Source of the DNA: Clostridiales bacterium
Lineage (GTDB): Bacteria > Bacillota > Clostridia > Oscillospirales > Oscillospiraceae
NCBI GenBank assembly: GCA_004557655.1
Contig: SFGJ01000013.1
Location: 1 to 40,712 of the forward strand
Reading direction: 5' to 3'
Length of the DNA: 40,712 bases
The position numbers and the translations under genes were made by a program. Positions 16,474 through 23,152 of the stretch are shown piece by piece (within the stretch, counting starts at the first letter, position 1; each line of letters begins with the position of its first letter). Below the pieces are notes generated by a model. The model was given only the letters and a program-made list of their open reading frames with translations. It was not told the DNA's origin and made no database searches.

Positions 16474-17435
16474 GAAAAATTGCGGCTGTGGAGTCATTCT
16501 TTTCCCCGGAACACCGGGAGACCATCGAAAAAACCGCAGCAGAATGCGGTTTTACCGTGGATTATTTCAGCGACGGGCATTTGCCGGCGGATCAGGCGGC
16601 AGACTATGAGATCATTTACGGTCTGTGCTCCCCCAAGGATATAAAGGCCGCCGTGAACCTGCGTTGGCTGTGCTGCAGCTTCGCGGGAGTGGATGCCTAC
16701 ACCAGTGACGACATTTATCCTCATCCCGATGTACTGCTGTCCAACTCCTCCGGAGCCTATGGCGTCACCATTTCTGAGCATATCATCATGGTGACACTGA
16801 TGCTTCTGCGGCAGATGCCGGTCTTTGAGCAGATCGTGCGCGAGCGCGGCTGGGAAAAGGGACTGCCCATGCGCTCCATCTGCGGCAGCAGCATCACCGT
16901 TCTGGGTACCGGCGACATCGGCACCAACTTCGCCCGCCGGGCCAAGGCACTGGGCGCCAAGGTGGTGCGGGGCGTGCGTCGCACCAAGAAAGCCGGCGAC
17001 CCCGCCTACGACGAAATGTACACGCTGGATGAACTGGACAGCGTCCTGCCGAAAACAGAGATCCTGGTCATGGCTCTGCCGGGCACCAAGGAGACGGCGC
17101 ATATCCTCTCCCGGGAGCGCATCGCCCTCCTGCCGCGGGATGCCTATGTTGTGAACGTAGGCCGGGGCACCGCCATCGACCAGGAGGCCCTGATGGAGGC
17201 GCTGAATGCCGACCGGCTGGCCGGGGCGGCACTGGATGTGTGTGTGCCGGAGCCTCTGCCCAAGGATCATCCCCTGTGGGACACCAAGAACTTGCTGCTC
17301 ACCCCCCACATCAGCGGGAATATGTCTCTGGGCATTACAAGGGATCTGGACGTGGAGCTGTTCTGCGAGGATCTGCGGAACTACGCCGCCGGGCGGAAGC
17401 TGAAGCGTCTGGTGGACCGGGCCGTGGGCTATTGA
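16470..17435 (+). CDS. D-2-hydroxyacid dehydrogenase
   Basis: A 321-aa NAD-dependent D-isomer-specific 2-hydroxyacid dehydrogenase, interconverting 2-oxoacids and D-2-hydroxyacids. The NAD-binding motif is GTGDIG (146-151). The catalytic Arg, Glu and His are R232 in VNVGRGTAID, E261 in VCVPEPLP and H280 in LTPHISGN. The specific substrate cannot be read from sequence. The start at 16470 overlaps the preceding stop (ATGA), with GGGAGG ten bases upstream; an in-frame ATG at 16452 lies inside the upstream gene and is less likely. Confidence 0.9.
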   Translation: MRKIAAVESFFSPEHRETIEKTAAECGFTVDYFSDGHLPADQAADYEIIYGLCSPKDIKAAVNLRWLCCSFAGVDAYTSDDIYPHPDVLLSNSSGAYGVTISEHIIMVTLMLLRQMPVFEQIVRERGWEKGLPMRSICGSSITVLGTGDIGTNFARRAKALGAKVVRGVRRTKKAGDPAYDEMYTLDELDSVLPKTEILVMALPGTKETAHILSRERIALLPRDAYVVNVGRGTAIDQEALMEALNADRLAGAALDVCVPEPLPKDHPLWDTKNLLLTPHISGNMSLGITRDLDVELFCEDLRNYAAGRKLKRLVDRAVGY

Positions 17436-17436
17436 A

Positions 17437-17605
17437 TCAAATCTAACGCCACAAAAGTTAGCTATTTGAAATACATCACATAGCATCTCTTTAGGCGTTC
17501 CAAAGGAAAAACGACAGCGTAAAGCGAATGTTTTTCTGATGCAGGGGAGGAACTATAGGGACAACCAAACGCTTCCGTATCGTAATAACAGCGCCATGGC
17601 AAGCG
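17437..17605. other. Structured intergenic region of unknown function
   Basis: Between the dehydrogenase stop and the terminator lie about 170 bases with no ORF or known RNA that I recognise. Arms TCAAATCTAAC (17437-17447) and GTTAG-CT-ATTTGA (17457-17469) form one hairpin. A competing fold pairs AACGCC (17445-17450) with GGCGTT (17494-17499) around GCTAT/ATAGC (17461-17465, 17480-17484). GAAAAAC/GTTTTTC (17506-17512, 17530-17536) makes a further stem. It could be a 3' UTR structure, a small RNA or a repeat-element remnant. Confidence 0.4.
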
Positions 17606-17633
17606 AAAAGGGACGGCAATCGCCGTCCCTTTC
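17606..17633. terminator. Bidirectional terminator between dehydrogenase and leuS
   Basis: Stem AAAGGGACGGC / GCCGTCCCTTT with a four-base loop between convergent genes, with short T runs on both strands. Confidence 0.85.
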
Positions 17634-17644
17634 TTCATGTGTTT

Positions 17645-20155
17645 TTACTTGGCGGGCTTGATAATCAGGTTCACCAGCTTGTTCTTCACCAGAATGGTCT
17701 TCACAACGCTCATACCCTCGGTGGACTTCTTTACCTTCTCCAGCTCCATGGCGGCGGCTACCACCGTCTGCTCATCGGAATCCGTGGGGACGATGACCGT
17801 ACCCTTGAGCTTACCGTTGACCTGCACGGCCATCTCGGCTGTAGCATCGATGGTCTTGCTCTCGTCAAATACAGGCCAGTCCATCTGCATGCACATCTTG
17901 CCATACTTGGCGGCGAAGCCCATCAGCTCCCACATCTCCTCTACCATGTGGGGAGCGAAGGGGCTCAGCATCTTCAGCAGTGCCTCCAGGTCGCCCTTAG
18001 ACAGCCCCTTGGCATAGAAGTCATTGACCATGGCCATGAGGGCTGCGATGGCCGTGTTCATCTTCAATTCGTCGATGTCGCTTGTGACCTTTTTAATGGT
18101 CTTGTGGACAATGGCGGTGTTCACGGCAGAAATCTCCGGCTCGTCTGTGACCTTATCCATAAGGTTCCAGCAACGGTCCAGGAAACGCTTGCTGCCCTTC
18201 ACGGCCTCGTCGGACCAGGAGGCTGTCTTCTCAAAGTCGCCGATGAACATGATATACAGGCGCATGGTGTCGGCGCCATAAGCCTTGATGACATCATCCG
18301 GATTAACCACATTGCCCAGGGACTTGCTCATCTTCACAGCAGGGCGCTCCGCCTGGGCGCCGTACTTCTCACGCAGAGCCTGTTTCTCCGCCTCGGTGGA
18401 GACATTGCCTACATAGTGGGGATTCTTGCCCAGGATCATGCCGTGGCTGGTGCGCTTGGCATAGGGCTCCTTGGTGTGGACCACGCCGATATCATAGAGG
18501 AACTTGTGCCAAAAACGGGAATAGAGCAGGTGCAGCGTGGTGTGCTCCATGCCGCCGTTGTACCAATCCACAGGGCCCCAATACTCCTCAGCCTCTTTGC
18601 TGACCAGCTCGCTATCATTATGGGGATCCATGTAGCGCAGGAAGTACCAGGAGGAACCGGCCCACTGGGGCATGGTGTCTGTCTCTCGCTTGGCGGGGCC
18701 GCCGCAGCAGGGACAGGTGGTGTTGACCCAGTCGGTCATCTTGCTCAGGGGGCTTTCGCCGTCATCAGTGGGCTCATAGCTCTCCACCTGAGGCAGCACC
18801 AGAGGCAGCTCGCTCTCGGGAATCGGCACCCAGCCGCACTTCTCGCAGTTCACCAGAGGGATAGGCTCGCCCCAGTAGCGCTGGCGGGAGAAGACCCAGT
18901 CACGGAGCTTGTAGTTCACTTTTTCCTTGCCCCAGCCCTGTTCCACGGCATACTTCTTCATGGCGGGGATGGCTTCCTTCACGGTCATGCCGTTGAGGAA
19001 ACCGGAGTTGACCATGATGGCCTTGTCATCCTTGGCAACAAAGGCCTCCTTGGTGACATCGCCGCCCTTGACCACCTCAACGATGGGAAGGCCGAACTTT
19101 TTAGCGAAATCCCAGTCGCGCTGGTCGTGGCCGGGCACGCCCATGACGATGCCGGTGCCGTAGCCCATGAGGACATAATCGGATACAAACATGGGCAGGC
19201 TGTCCCCGGTAACGGGATTGATGACCTCCACGCCCTCCAGGCGGACGCCGGTCTTGTCCTTGTTCAGCTCGCCTCGCTCAAAGTCGGACTTGCGGGCAGC
19301 GGCGGCCTGATAGTCCTCCACATCGGACCAGTTGGCGATCTTGTCCTTCCACTTCTTCAGAAGGGGATGCTCCGGGGAGATGACCATGTAGGTAGTTCCG
19401 TACAGAGTGTCGGCACGGGTGGTGTAAACGGTGACATCGTCGCCCATGTTGGTCTTAAAGGTGACCTCCGTACCGGTGGAGCGGCCGATCCAGTTCTTCT
19501 GCTGGATCTTCACACGCTCGATGAAGTCCAGATCGTCCAGATCGTCGATGAGGCGGTCGGCATACTTGGTGATGCGGAGCATCCATTGGCTCTTTTCCTT
19601 ACGGACCACCTCGCTGCCGCAGCGCTCGCACACGCCCTCCACCACTTCCTCATTGGCCAGGACGCACTTGCAGCTGGTACACCAGTTCACGGGCATGGTG
19701 GTCTTGTAGGCCAGGCCGTGCTTAAAAAGCTGCAGGAAGATCCACTGGGTCCACTTATAATACTGGGGGTCGGTGGTGTCCACGCAGCGGTCCCAGTCGA
19801 AGCCATAGCCCAGCATCTTGAGCTGCCGGGTGAAATTCTTGATGTTCTGCTGGGTGACAACGGCGGGATGTACATGGTTCTTGATGGCGAAGTTCTCCGT
19901 GGGAAGGCCGAAGGCATCGAAGCCGATGGGAAAGAGCACATTGTACCCCTCCATGCGCTTTTTCCGGGTGACCACATCAATAGCGGTAAAGGGCCGTGGA
20001 TGACCCACATGGAGGCCTGCCGCAGAGGGATACGGGAACTCGATGAGGCCGTAGAACTTTTTTCGGGTCTTGTCGCCGGTGACGGCGGCGTAGGGCTTGG
20101 ACTTTTCCCAGTTGTCCTGCCATTTCTTTTCAATGGCCGCAAAATCGTACTGCAT
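17645..20155 (-). CDS. leuS: Leucyl-tRNA synthetase
   Basis: An 836-aa class Ia aminoacyl-tRNA synthetase that charges tRNA-Leu. The HIGH-type motif is HVGH (49-52), the KMSKS motif is at 608-612, and an editing (CP1) domain and zinc-like cysteine motifs (CTSCKC, CERCG and CPCCG) lie between. The length is near the bacterial norm. The ATG at 20155 has AAGGAG six bases upstream; in-frame codons further upstream fall inside the T-box terminator and are not coding. It is transcribed alone, controlled by a T-box leader that senses uncharged tRNA-Leu, and ends at a shared terminator. Confidence 0.97.
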   Translation of the reverse strand: MQYDFAAIEKKWQDNWEKSKPYAAVTGDKTRKKFYGLIEFPYPSAAGLHVGHPRPFTAIDVVTRKKRMEGYNVLFPIGFDAFGLPTENFAIKNHVHPAVVTQQNIKNFTRQLKMLGYGFDWDRCVDTTDPQYYKWTQWIFLQLFKHGLAYKTTMPVNWCTSCKCVLANEEVVEGVCERCGSEVVRKEKSQWMLRITKYADRLIDDLDDLDFIERVKIQQKNWIGRSTGTEVTFKTNMGDDVTVYTTRADTLYGTTYMVISPEHPLLKKWKDKIANWSDVEDYQAAAARKSDFERGELNKDKTGVRLEGVEVINPVTGDSLPMFVSDYVLMGYGTGIVMGVPGHDQRDWDFAKKFGLPIVEVVKGGDVTKEAFVAKDDKAIMVNSGFLNGMTVKEAIPAMKKYAVEQGWGKEKVNYKLRDWVFSRQRYWGEPIPLVNCEKCGWVPIPESELPLVLPQVESYEPTDDGESPLSKMTDWVNTTCPCCGGPAKRETDTMPQWAGSSWYFLRYMDPHNDSELVSKEAEEYWGPVDWYNGGMEHTTLHLLYSRFWHKFLYDIGVVHTKEPYAKRTSHGMILGKNPHYVGNVSTEAEKQALREKYGAQAERPAVKMSKSLGNVVNPDDVIKAYGADTMRLYIMFIGDFEKTASWSDEAVKGSKRFLDRCWNLMDKVTDEPEISAVNTAIVHKTIKKVTSDIDELKMNTAIAALMAMVNDFYAKGLSKGDLEALLKMLSPFAPHMVEEMWELMGFAAKYGKMCMQMDWPVFDESKTIDATAEMAVQVNGKLKGTVIVPTDSDEQTVVAAAMELEKVKKSTEGMSVVKTILVKNKLVNLIIKPAK

Positions 20156-20194
20156 ACTGTTTCTCCTTTTTATCTGAAAGTTATTTATGCATAA

Positions 20195-20232
20195 TAAAAA
20201 CGCCCCGAACCGCCGCGAACGGTCAGGGGCGT
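20195..20232 (-). terminator. T-box regulated terminator of leuS
   Basis: Minus-strand stem ACGCCCC-TG-ACCG / CGGT-TC-GGGGCGT followed by TTTTTATTA, located 40 bases before the leuS start. It is the intrinsic terminator of the T-box leader; the antiterminator would use the T-box sequence at 20252-20239. Confidence 0.85.
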
Positions 20233-20465
20233 CATAAACGCTATACCACCCTGATTCGGCTGCGGATCGCTCCGCCGCCCTCATCAGCTCCTCCTGCAAG
20301 GAGCGTCCCCTGTAACGGGAGGACCCGCCCTGCCCTACGCCAAATCGGTTTCAGGCAGGTAACTCCGGGGCCAGTACAGCAAGGCACCCCCATCGGCTCA
20401 CACCGGCCGCCGACTCTCTTTGGGCGGGATACGCCTTGCCTTTTCCCCATCACAGTCTTTTACAA
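20195..20465 (-). promoter_or_regulatory. T-box riboswitch, tRNA-Leu responsive
   Basis: A leader of about 270 nt upstream of leuS. The minus strand shows AGAGAGTC of the stem I loop-E region (near 20420). A likely specifier CTG (leucine) sits in the context CTG-G-CCCCGGAG (near 20370). The T-box proper reads AGGGTGGTATAGCG (20252-20239), and an intrinsic terminator follows. The TGGT bulge matches the A discriminator of tRNA-Leu. After TGGT the usual ACC is ATA, a deviation from consensus. Uncharged tRNA-Leu should stabilise the antiterminator and let leuS be transcribed. I placed the specifier by eye, so that detail is less certain than the T-box call. Confidence 0.88.
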
Positions 20466-20475
20466 GATTAGAATC

Positions 20476-20504
20476 ATATTAAATTCTTTCGGCGGATTTG
20501 TCAA
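20476..20504 (-). promoter_or_regulatory. Sigma-A promoter of leuS
   Basis: Minus strand -35 TTGACA (20504-20499), 17-base spacer, -10 TAATAT (20481-20476), just upstream of the T-box leader. The -35 box is one arm of a 10-bp inverted repeat shared with the divergent xpt promoter. Confidence 0.8.
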
Positions 20505-20524
20505 GTATTTTGTTTTGACAAATC
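20495..20524. repeat. 10-bp perfect inverted repeat between leuS and xpt promoters
   Basis: GATTTGTCAA (20495-20504) and TTGACAAATC (20515-20524) are exact reverse complements separated by 10 bases. Each contains a perfect -35 hexamer, facing outward. Confidence 0.85.
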
Positions 20525-20544
20525 GCTTTATTACGGCGTCTACT
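20515..20544 (+). promoter_or_regulatory. Candidate promoter of xpt-guaA
   Basis: Perfect -35 TTGACA (20515-20520), 18-base spacer and a moderate -10 TCTACT (20539-20544). The resulting leader of about 140 bases contains a small hairpin TTGCAG/CTGCAA (20543-20561) but none of the conserved purine-riboswitch core that often precedes xpt. A second weak -10, TATAAA (20657-20662), lies nearer the gene. Confidence 0.45.
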
Positions 20545-20693
20545 TGCAGGAATAAGCTGCAATAATCCGCTTGTGGAAAGAGCGCAGAACGGCGAAGAAT
20601 ATTTAAAGAAATTCAGCATCTTTTTCTATTGCTTTTCCCGGAAAACTTCGTCAAAATATAAAACAATAATCTTTAGCTGGAGGATAGAAAGGT

Positions 20694-21275
20694 ATGAAGC
20701 TGCTGCAGGATCGGATCCGTCGGGAAGGCCGTGTGCTGCCCGGCAACATTGTGAAGGTAGACGGATTCCTGAATCATCGGGTGGACACAGAGCTTATGAC
20801 CCAAATCGCCGACGAATTTGCAAAAATCTTTGACACCGAAAACATCACCATGGTGCTCACTGCGGAGGCCAGCGGTATCGCCCTGGCAACCATCTGCGCC
20901 CAGCGCTACGGCGTGCCCATGATCTTTGCTAAAAAGGCAAAGAGCGACAACATCGAAGGCGGTCTGTACCAGAGCGAAATTTTCTCCTATACCTATAAGA
21001 AAAAGGTCACCCTGCTGGTGGCGCAGGACTGGTTGAAGCCAGAGGACAAGGTACTCATCATCGATGACTTCATGGCCAAGGGCTATGCTGTGCACGGTCT
21101 CATTGACATTGTGGAGCAAGCCGGGGCGCAGCTCATGGGCATAGGTATTGCCGTGGAAAAGGGCTTCCAGCACGGTGGCGATGATCTGCGGGAGAAGGGA
21201 TACAACATCCATTCTTTAGCCATCATTGATAAGGCGGAGCCGGGATGCATTGAATTCCGGGAGGAGCAGGCATGA
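20694..21275 (+). CDS. xpt: Xanthine phosphoribosyltransferase
   Basis: A 193-aa purine salvage enzyme that joins xanthine to PRPP to form XMP, which the next gene product GuaA turns into GMP. The PRPP-binding loop is VLIIDDFMAKGYA (120-132), and MVLTAEASGIALA (53-65) forms the conserved substrate-side loop. Length and N-terminus (MKLLQDRIRREGRVLPGN) match Xpt closely. GGAGG lies nine bases before the ATG. It overlaps guaA by four bases (ATGA), so the XMP-making and XMP-using enzymes are translationally coupled. It is divergent from leuS. Confidence 0.95.
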   Translation: MKLLQDRIRREGRVLPGNIVKVDGFLNHRVDTELMTQIADEFAKIFDTENITMVLTAEASGIALATICAQRYGVPMIFAKKAKSDNIEGGLYQSEIFSYTYKKKVTLLVAQDWLKPEDKVLIIDDFMAKGYAVHGLIDIVEQAGAQLMGIGIAVEKGFQHGGDDLREKGYNIHSLAIIDKAEPGCIEFREEQA

Positions 21276-22804
21276 AAAAGGTTTTGATTCTGGACTTCGG
21301 TGGGCAGTATAACCTGCTGGTAGCCCGCCGGGTGCGTGAATGCGGCGTATACTGCGAGCTGAGATCATTCCGCATCTCCATGGAGGAGGTGCGGGCCTTT
21401 GACCCCGATGCCCTGATCTTCACCGGCGGCCCGGCCACCGTGTTTGAGGTGAACGCTCCCACGGTGGATCCCGCGCTGTTCAACATGGGCATTCCCGTTC
21501 TGGGCATCTGCTACGGTATGCAGCTGATGATGCATCTTTTAGGCGGCCAGTGCCGAAAGGCCATCACCCGGGAATACGGTAAGACAGAGCTGACAGTTTG
21601 CACCGACTCCCCCCTGTTTGCCGATATTCCCGAAAAAGCCGTGTACTGGATGAGCCATGGCGTGGAGGTGGAGTCCGCCGCCCCGGGCTTTACCGCCATT
21701 GCAAGCAGCGAAGGCTGCCGCCACGCGGCGGTGGAATGCGCCGGCAAGAAGCTCTATGGTGTGCAGTTCCACCCGGAAGTGGTGCACACGGAGTATGGCA
21801 CCAAAATCCTGGAGAATTTCCTCTACGGCATCTGCGGCTTCACCAAGGAGTGGACCATGGAATCCTATGTGGACACTGCCCTGCGGGAGTGCCGGGAGAA
21901 AATCGGCAGCAAACGCGTTCTGCTGGCCCTATCCGGCGGCGTAGACAGCGCCGTTGCCGCTGCCCTGCTGCAGAAGGCAGTGGGTGACCGGCTGACCTGC
22001 ATCTTTGTGGACCACGGCCTGCTGCGGCTGAACGAGGGCGATCAGGTGGAACAGGTGATGAAGGGCGAGTTCCATGTGGATATTCGTCGGGTCAACGCGC
22101 AGAAGATTTTCCTGGACAAGCTGGCAGGGGTAACAGACCCCGAGCGCAAGCGCAAGATCATCGGTGAGGAGTTCATCCGCGTCTTTGAAGCCGAGGCCAG
22201 GAAGATCGGCAAGGTAGATTTTCTGGCACAGGGCACCATCTATCCCGACGTGGTGGAGAGTGGTCTGGGCGGCGAGAGTGCCGTGGTCAAGAGCCATCAC
22301 AATGTAGGAGGGCTTCCCGACTGCGTGGACTTTGAGGAGATCATTGAGCCGCTGCGCCGGCTGTTCAAGGATGAGGTGCGGCAGCTTGGCCTTGCGTTGG
22401 GGCTTCCGGAGAGTCTGGTTTGGCGTCAGCCCTTCCCCGGCCCGGGCCTTGCCATCCGAATTATCGGTGAAATAACCGCGGAGAAGCTGGAGATCCTGCG
22501 TAAGGCGGACGCCATCTTCCGGGAAGAAATGGCAAAAGCCGGCTTGGATCGCACTGCCAACCAGTATTTTGCCGCTCTTACCAATATGCGCTCTGTGGGC
22601 ATTATGGGCGATGAGCGGACCTATGACTACGCCATCGCATTGCGGTCTGTGCAGACCCAGGACTTCATGACCGCCACCTGGTCCCGTCTGCCCTGGGATC
22701 TGCTGGATAAGGTCAGCGGCCGCATTGTAGGCGAAGTGCCTCACATCAACCGGGTGCTGTACGATGTGACCTCCAAGCCCCCGGCCACGGTGGAATTTGA
22801 ATAA
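21272..22804 (+). CDS. guaA: GMP synthase (glutamine-hydrolysing)
   Basis: A 510-aa two-domain enzyme making GMP from XMP, ATP and glutamine. The N-terminal class I glutamine amidotransferase has C80 (GICYGMQ), H167 and E169 (VQFHPEV). The synthetase domain begins with the P-loop LALSGGVDSAVAA (SGGVDS at 221-226), and the C-terminal dimerisation domain ends in KPPATVEFE, as in the family. Start overlaps the xpt stop (ATGA). A strong terminator follows the stop by about 10 bases, so the xpt-guaA unit ends here. Confidence 0.97.
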   Translation: MKKVLILDFGGQYNLLVARRVRECGVYCELRSFRISMEEVRAFDPDALIFTGGPATVFEVNAPTVDPALFNMGIPVLGICYGMQLMMHLLGGQCRKAITREYGKTELTVCTDSPLFADIPEKAVYWMSHGVEVESAAPGFTAIASSEGCRHAAVECAGKKLYGVQFHPEVVHTEYGTKILENFLYGICGFTKEWTMESYVDTALRECREKIGSKRVLLALSGGVDSAVAAALLQKAVGDRLTCIFVDHGLLRLNEGDQVEQVMKGEFHVDIRRVNAQKIFLDKLAGVTDPERKRKIIGEEFIRVFEAEARKIGKVDFLAQGTIYPDVVESGLGGESAVVKSHHNVGGLPDCVDFEEIIEPLRRLFKDEVRQLGLALGLPESLVWRQPFPGPGLAIRIIGEITAEKLEILRKADAIFREEMAKAGLDRTANQYFAALTNMRSVGIMGDERTYDYAIALRSVQTQDFMTATWSRLPWDLLDKVSGRIVGEVPHINRVLYDVTSKPPATVEFE

Positions 22805-22814
22805 CAATACCGCC

Positions 22815-22856
22815 GCATACAGGCGGCATCGGCTTTGATGCCGCCTGTATGCTTTT
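22815..22856 (+). terminator. Terminator of xpt-guaA
   Basis: Perfect 16-base stem GCATACAGGCGGCATC / GATGCCGCCTGTATGC with a six-base loop followed by TTTT, ten bases past the guaA stop codon. Confidence 0.92.
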
Positions 22857-22873
22857 AAAAAGTCGAAATTTGA

Positions 22874-22936
22874 ATAAATTGTAAATTAGGTCTTGTTTTT
22901 GTCCATCGGCAATGCTATAATGGCTTTACAATTTAT
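22874..22936. repeat. 12-bp perfect inverted repeat flanking the symporter promoter
   Basis: ATAAATTGTAAA (22874-22885) and TTTACAATTTAT (22925-22936) are exact reverse complements with 39 bases between. The -35 and -10 boxes at 22893-22921 lie entirely between the arms, and the right arm covers the expected transcription start. This is the geometry of a paired operator. Confidence 0.8.
22893..22921 (+). promoter_or_regulatory. Sigma-A promoter of the glycine riboswitch/symporter
   Basis: TTGTTT (22893-22898), 17-base spacer and perfect TATAAT (22916-22921). It lies about 50 bases upstream of the riboswitch aptamer. Confidence 0.8.
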
Positions 22937-22974
22937 AATTGCTCGGTGATCCGTTAAGAATCCTGCGGGAAACT

Positions 22975-23070
22975 GAACGGAGAGGGGACTCTGGAGAATC
23001 CCATTGAATTGGGTGCCGAAGGTGTAAGGCCCGTTTGGACCGAATCTCTCAGGCAAAAGGACAGAGACAG
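22975..23070 (+). promoter_or_regulatory. Glycine riboswitch, single aptamer
   Basis: The conserved glycine aptamer core is plain: GGAGAG at 22979-22984 (P1 5' side), GGGTGCCGAAGG around 23011-23022, and CTCTCAGGCAAAAGGACAGAG at about 23046-23066, given here in overlapping parts. Only one copy of each consensus element is present, so this is a singlet rather than the common tandem form. It precedes a glycine/alanine symporter, as expected. Two hairpins follow that could serve as the expression platform. Confidence 0.92.
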
Positions 23071-23095
23071 ATGCGTTTATGCACTGTTGTTTTTA
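23068..23095 (+). terminator. Candidate expression-platform terminator 1
   Basis: CAG-A-TGC / GCA-CTG stem with a six-base loop followed by TTGTTTTTA, directly after the aptamer. The stem is short (six pairs and one bulge), so it may be modest in strength. Confidence 0.5.
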
Positions 23096-23102
23096 TTCTC
23101 TG

Positions 23103-23132
23103 GAGTCGCTGCTCAAGCGGCTCTTTCATTTT
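23103..23132 (+). terminator. Candidate expression-platform terminator 2
   Basis: GAGTCGCT / AGCGGCTC stem (one G-T pair) with a five-base loop followed by TTTCATTTT, 20 bases before the symporter start codon. It could act as terminator or as a site hiding the start region. Confidence 0.5.
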
Positions 23133-23152
23133 ATGCAAAAGGAGATAAAAAA

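Noticed and set aside
17639..20194. An 851-codon open frame opposite leuS.
   Set aside because: The GC-skewed codons of leuS create a long antisense frame; the LeuRS protein on the other strand has all catalytic motifs.
20521..20693. A purine riboswitch before xpt.
   Set aside because: The conserved core elements of the guanine/adenine aptamer are not present, so I did not call one.
22921..22978. A first glycine aptamer making a tandem riboswitch.
   Set aside because: No second GCCGAAGG or CAGGCAAAAGGACAGAG element is found in this stretch.
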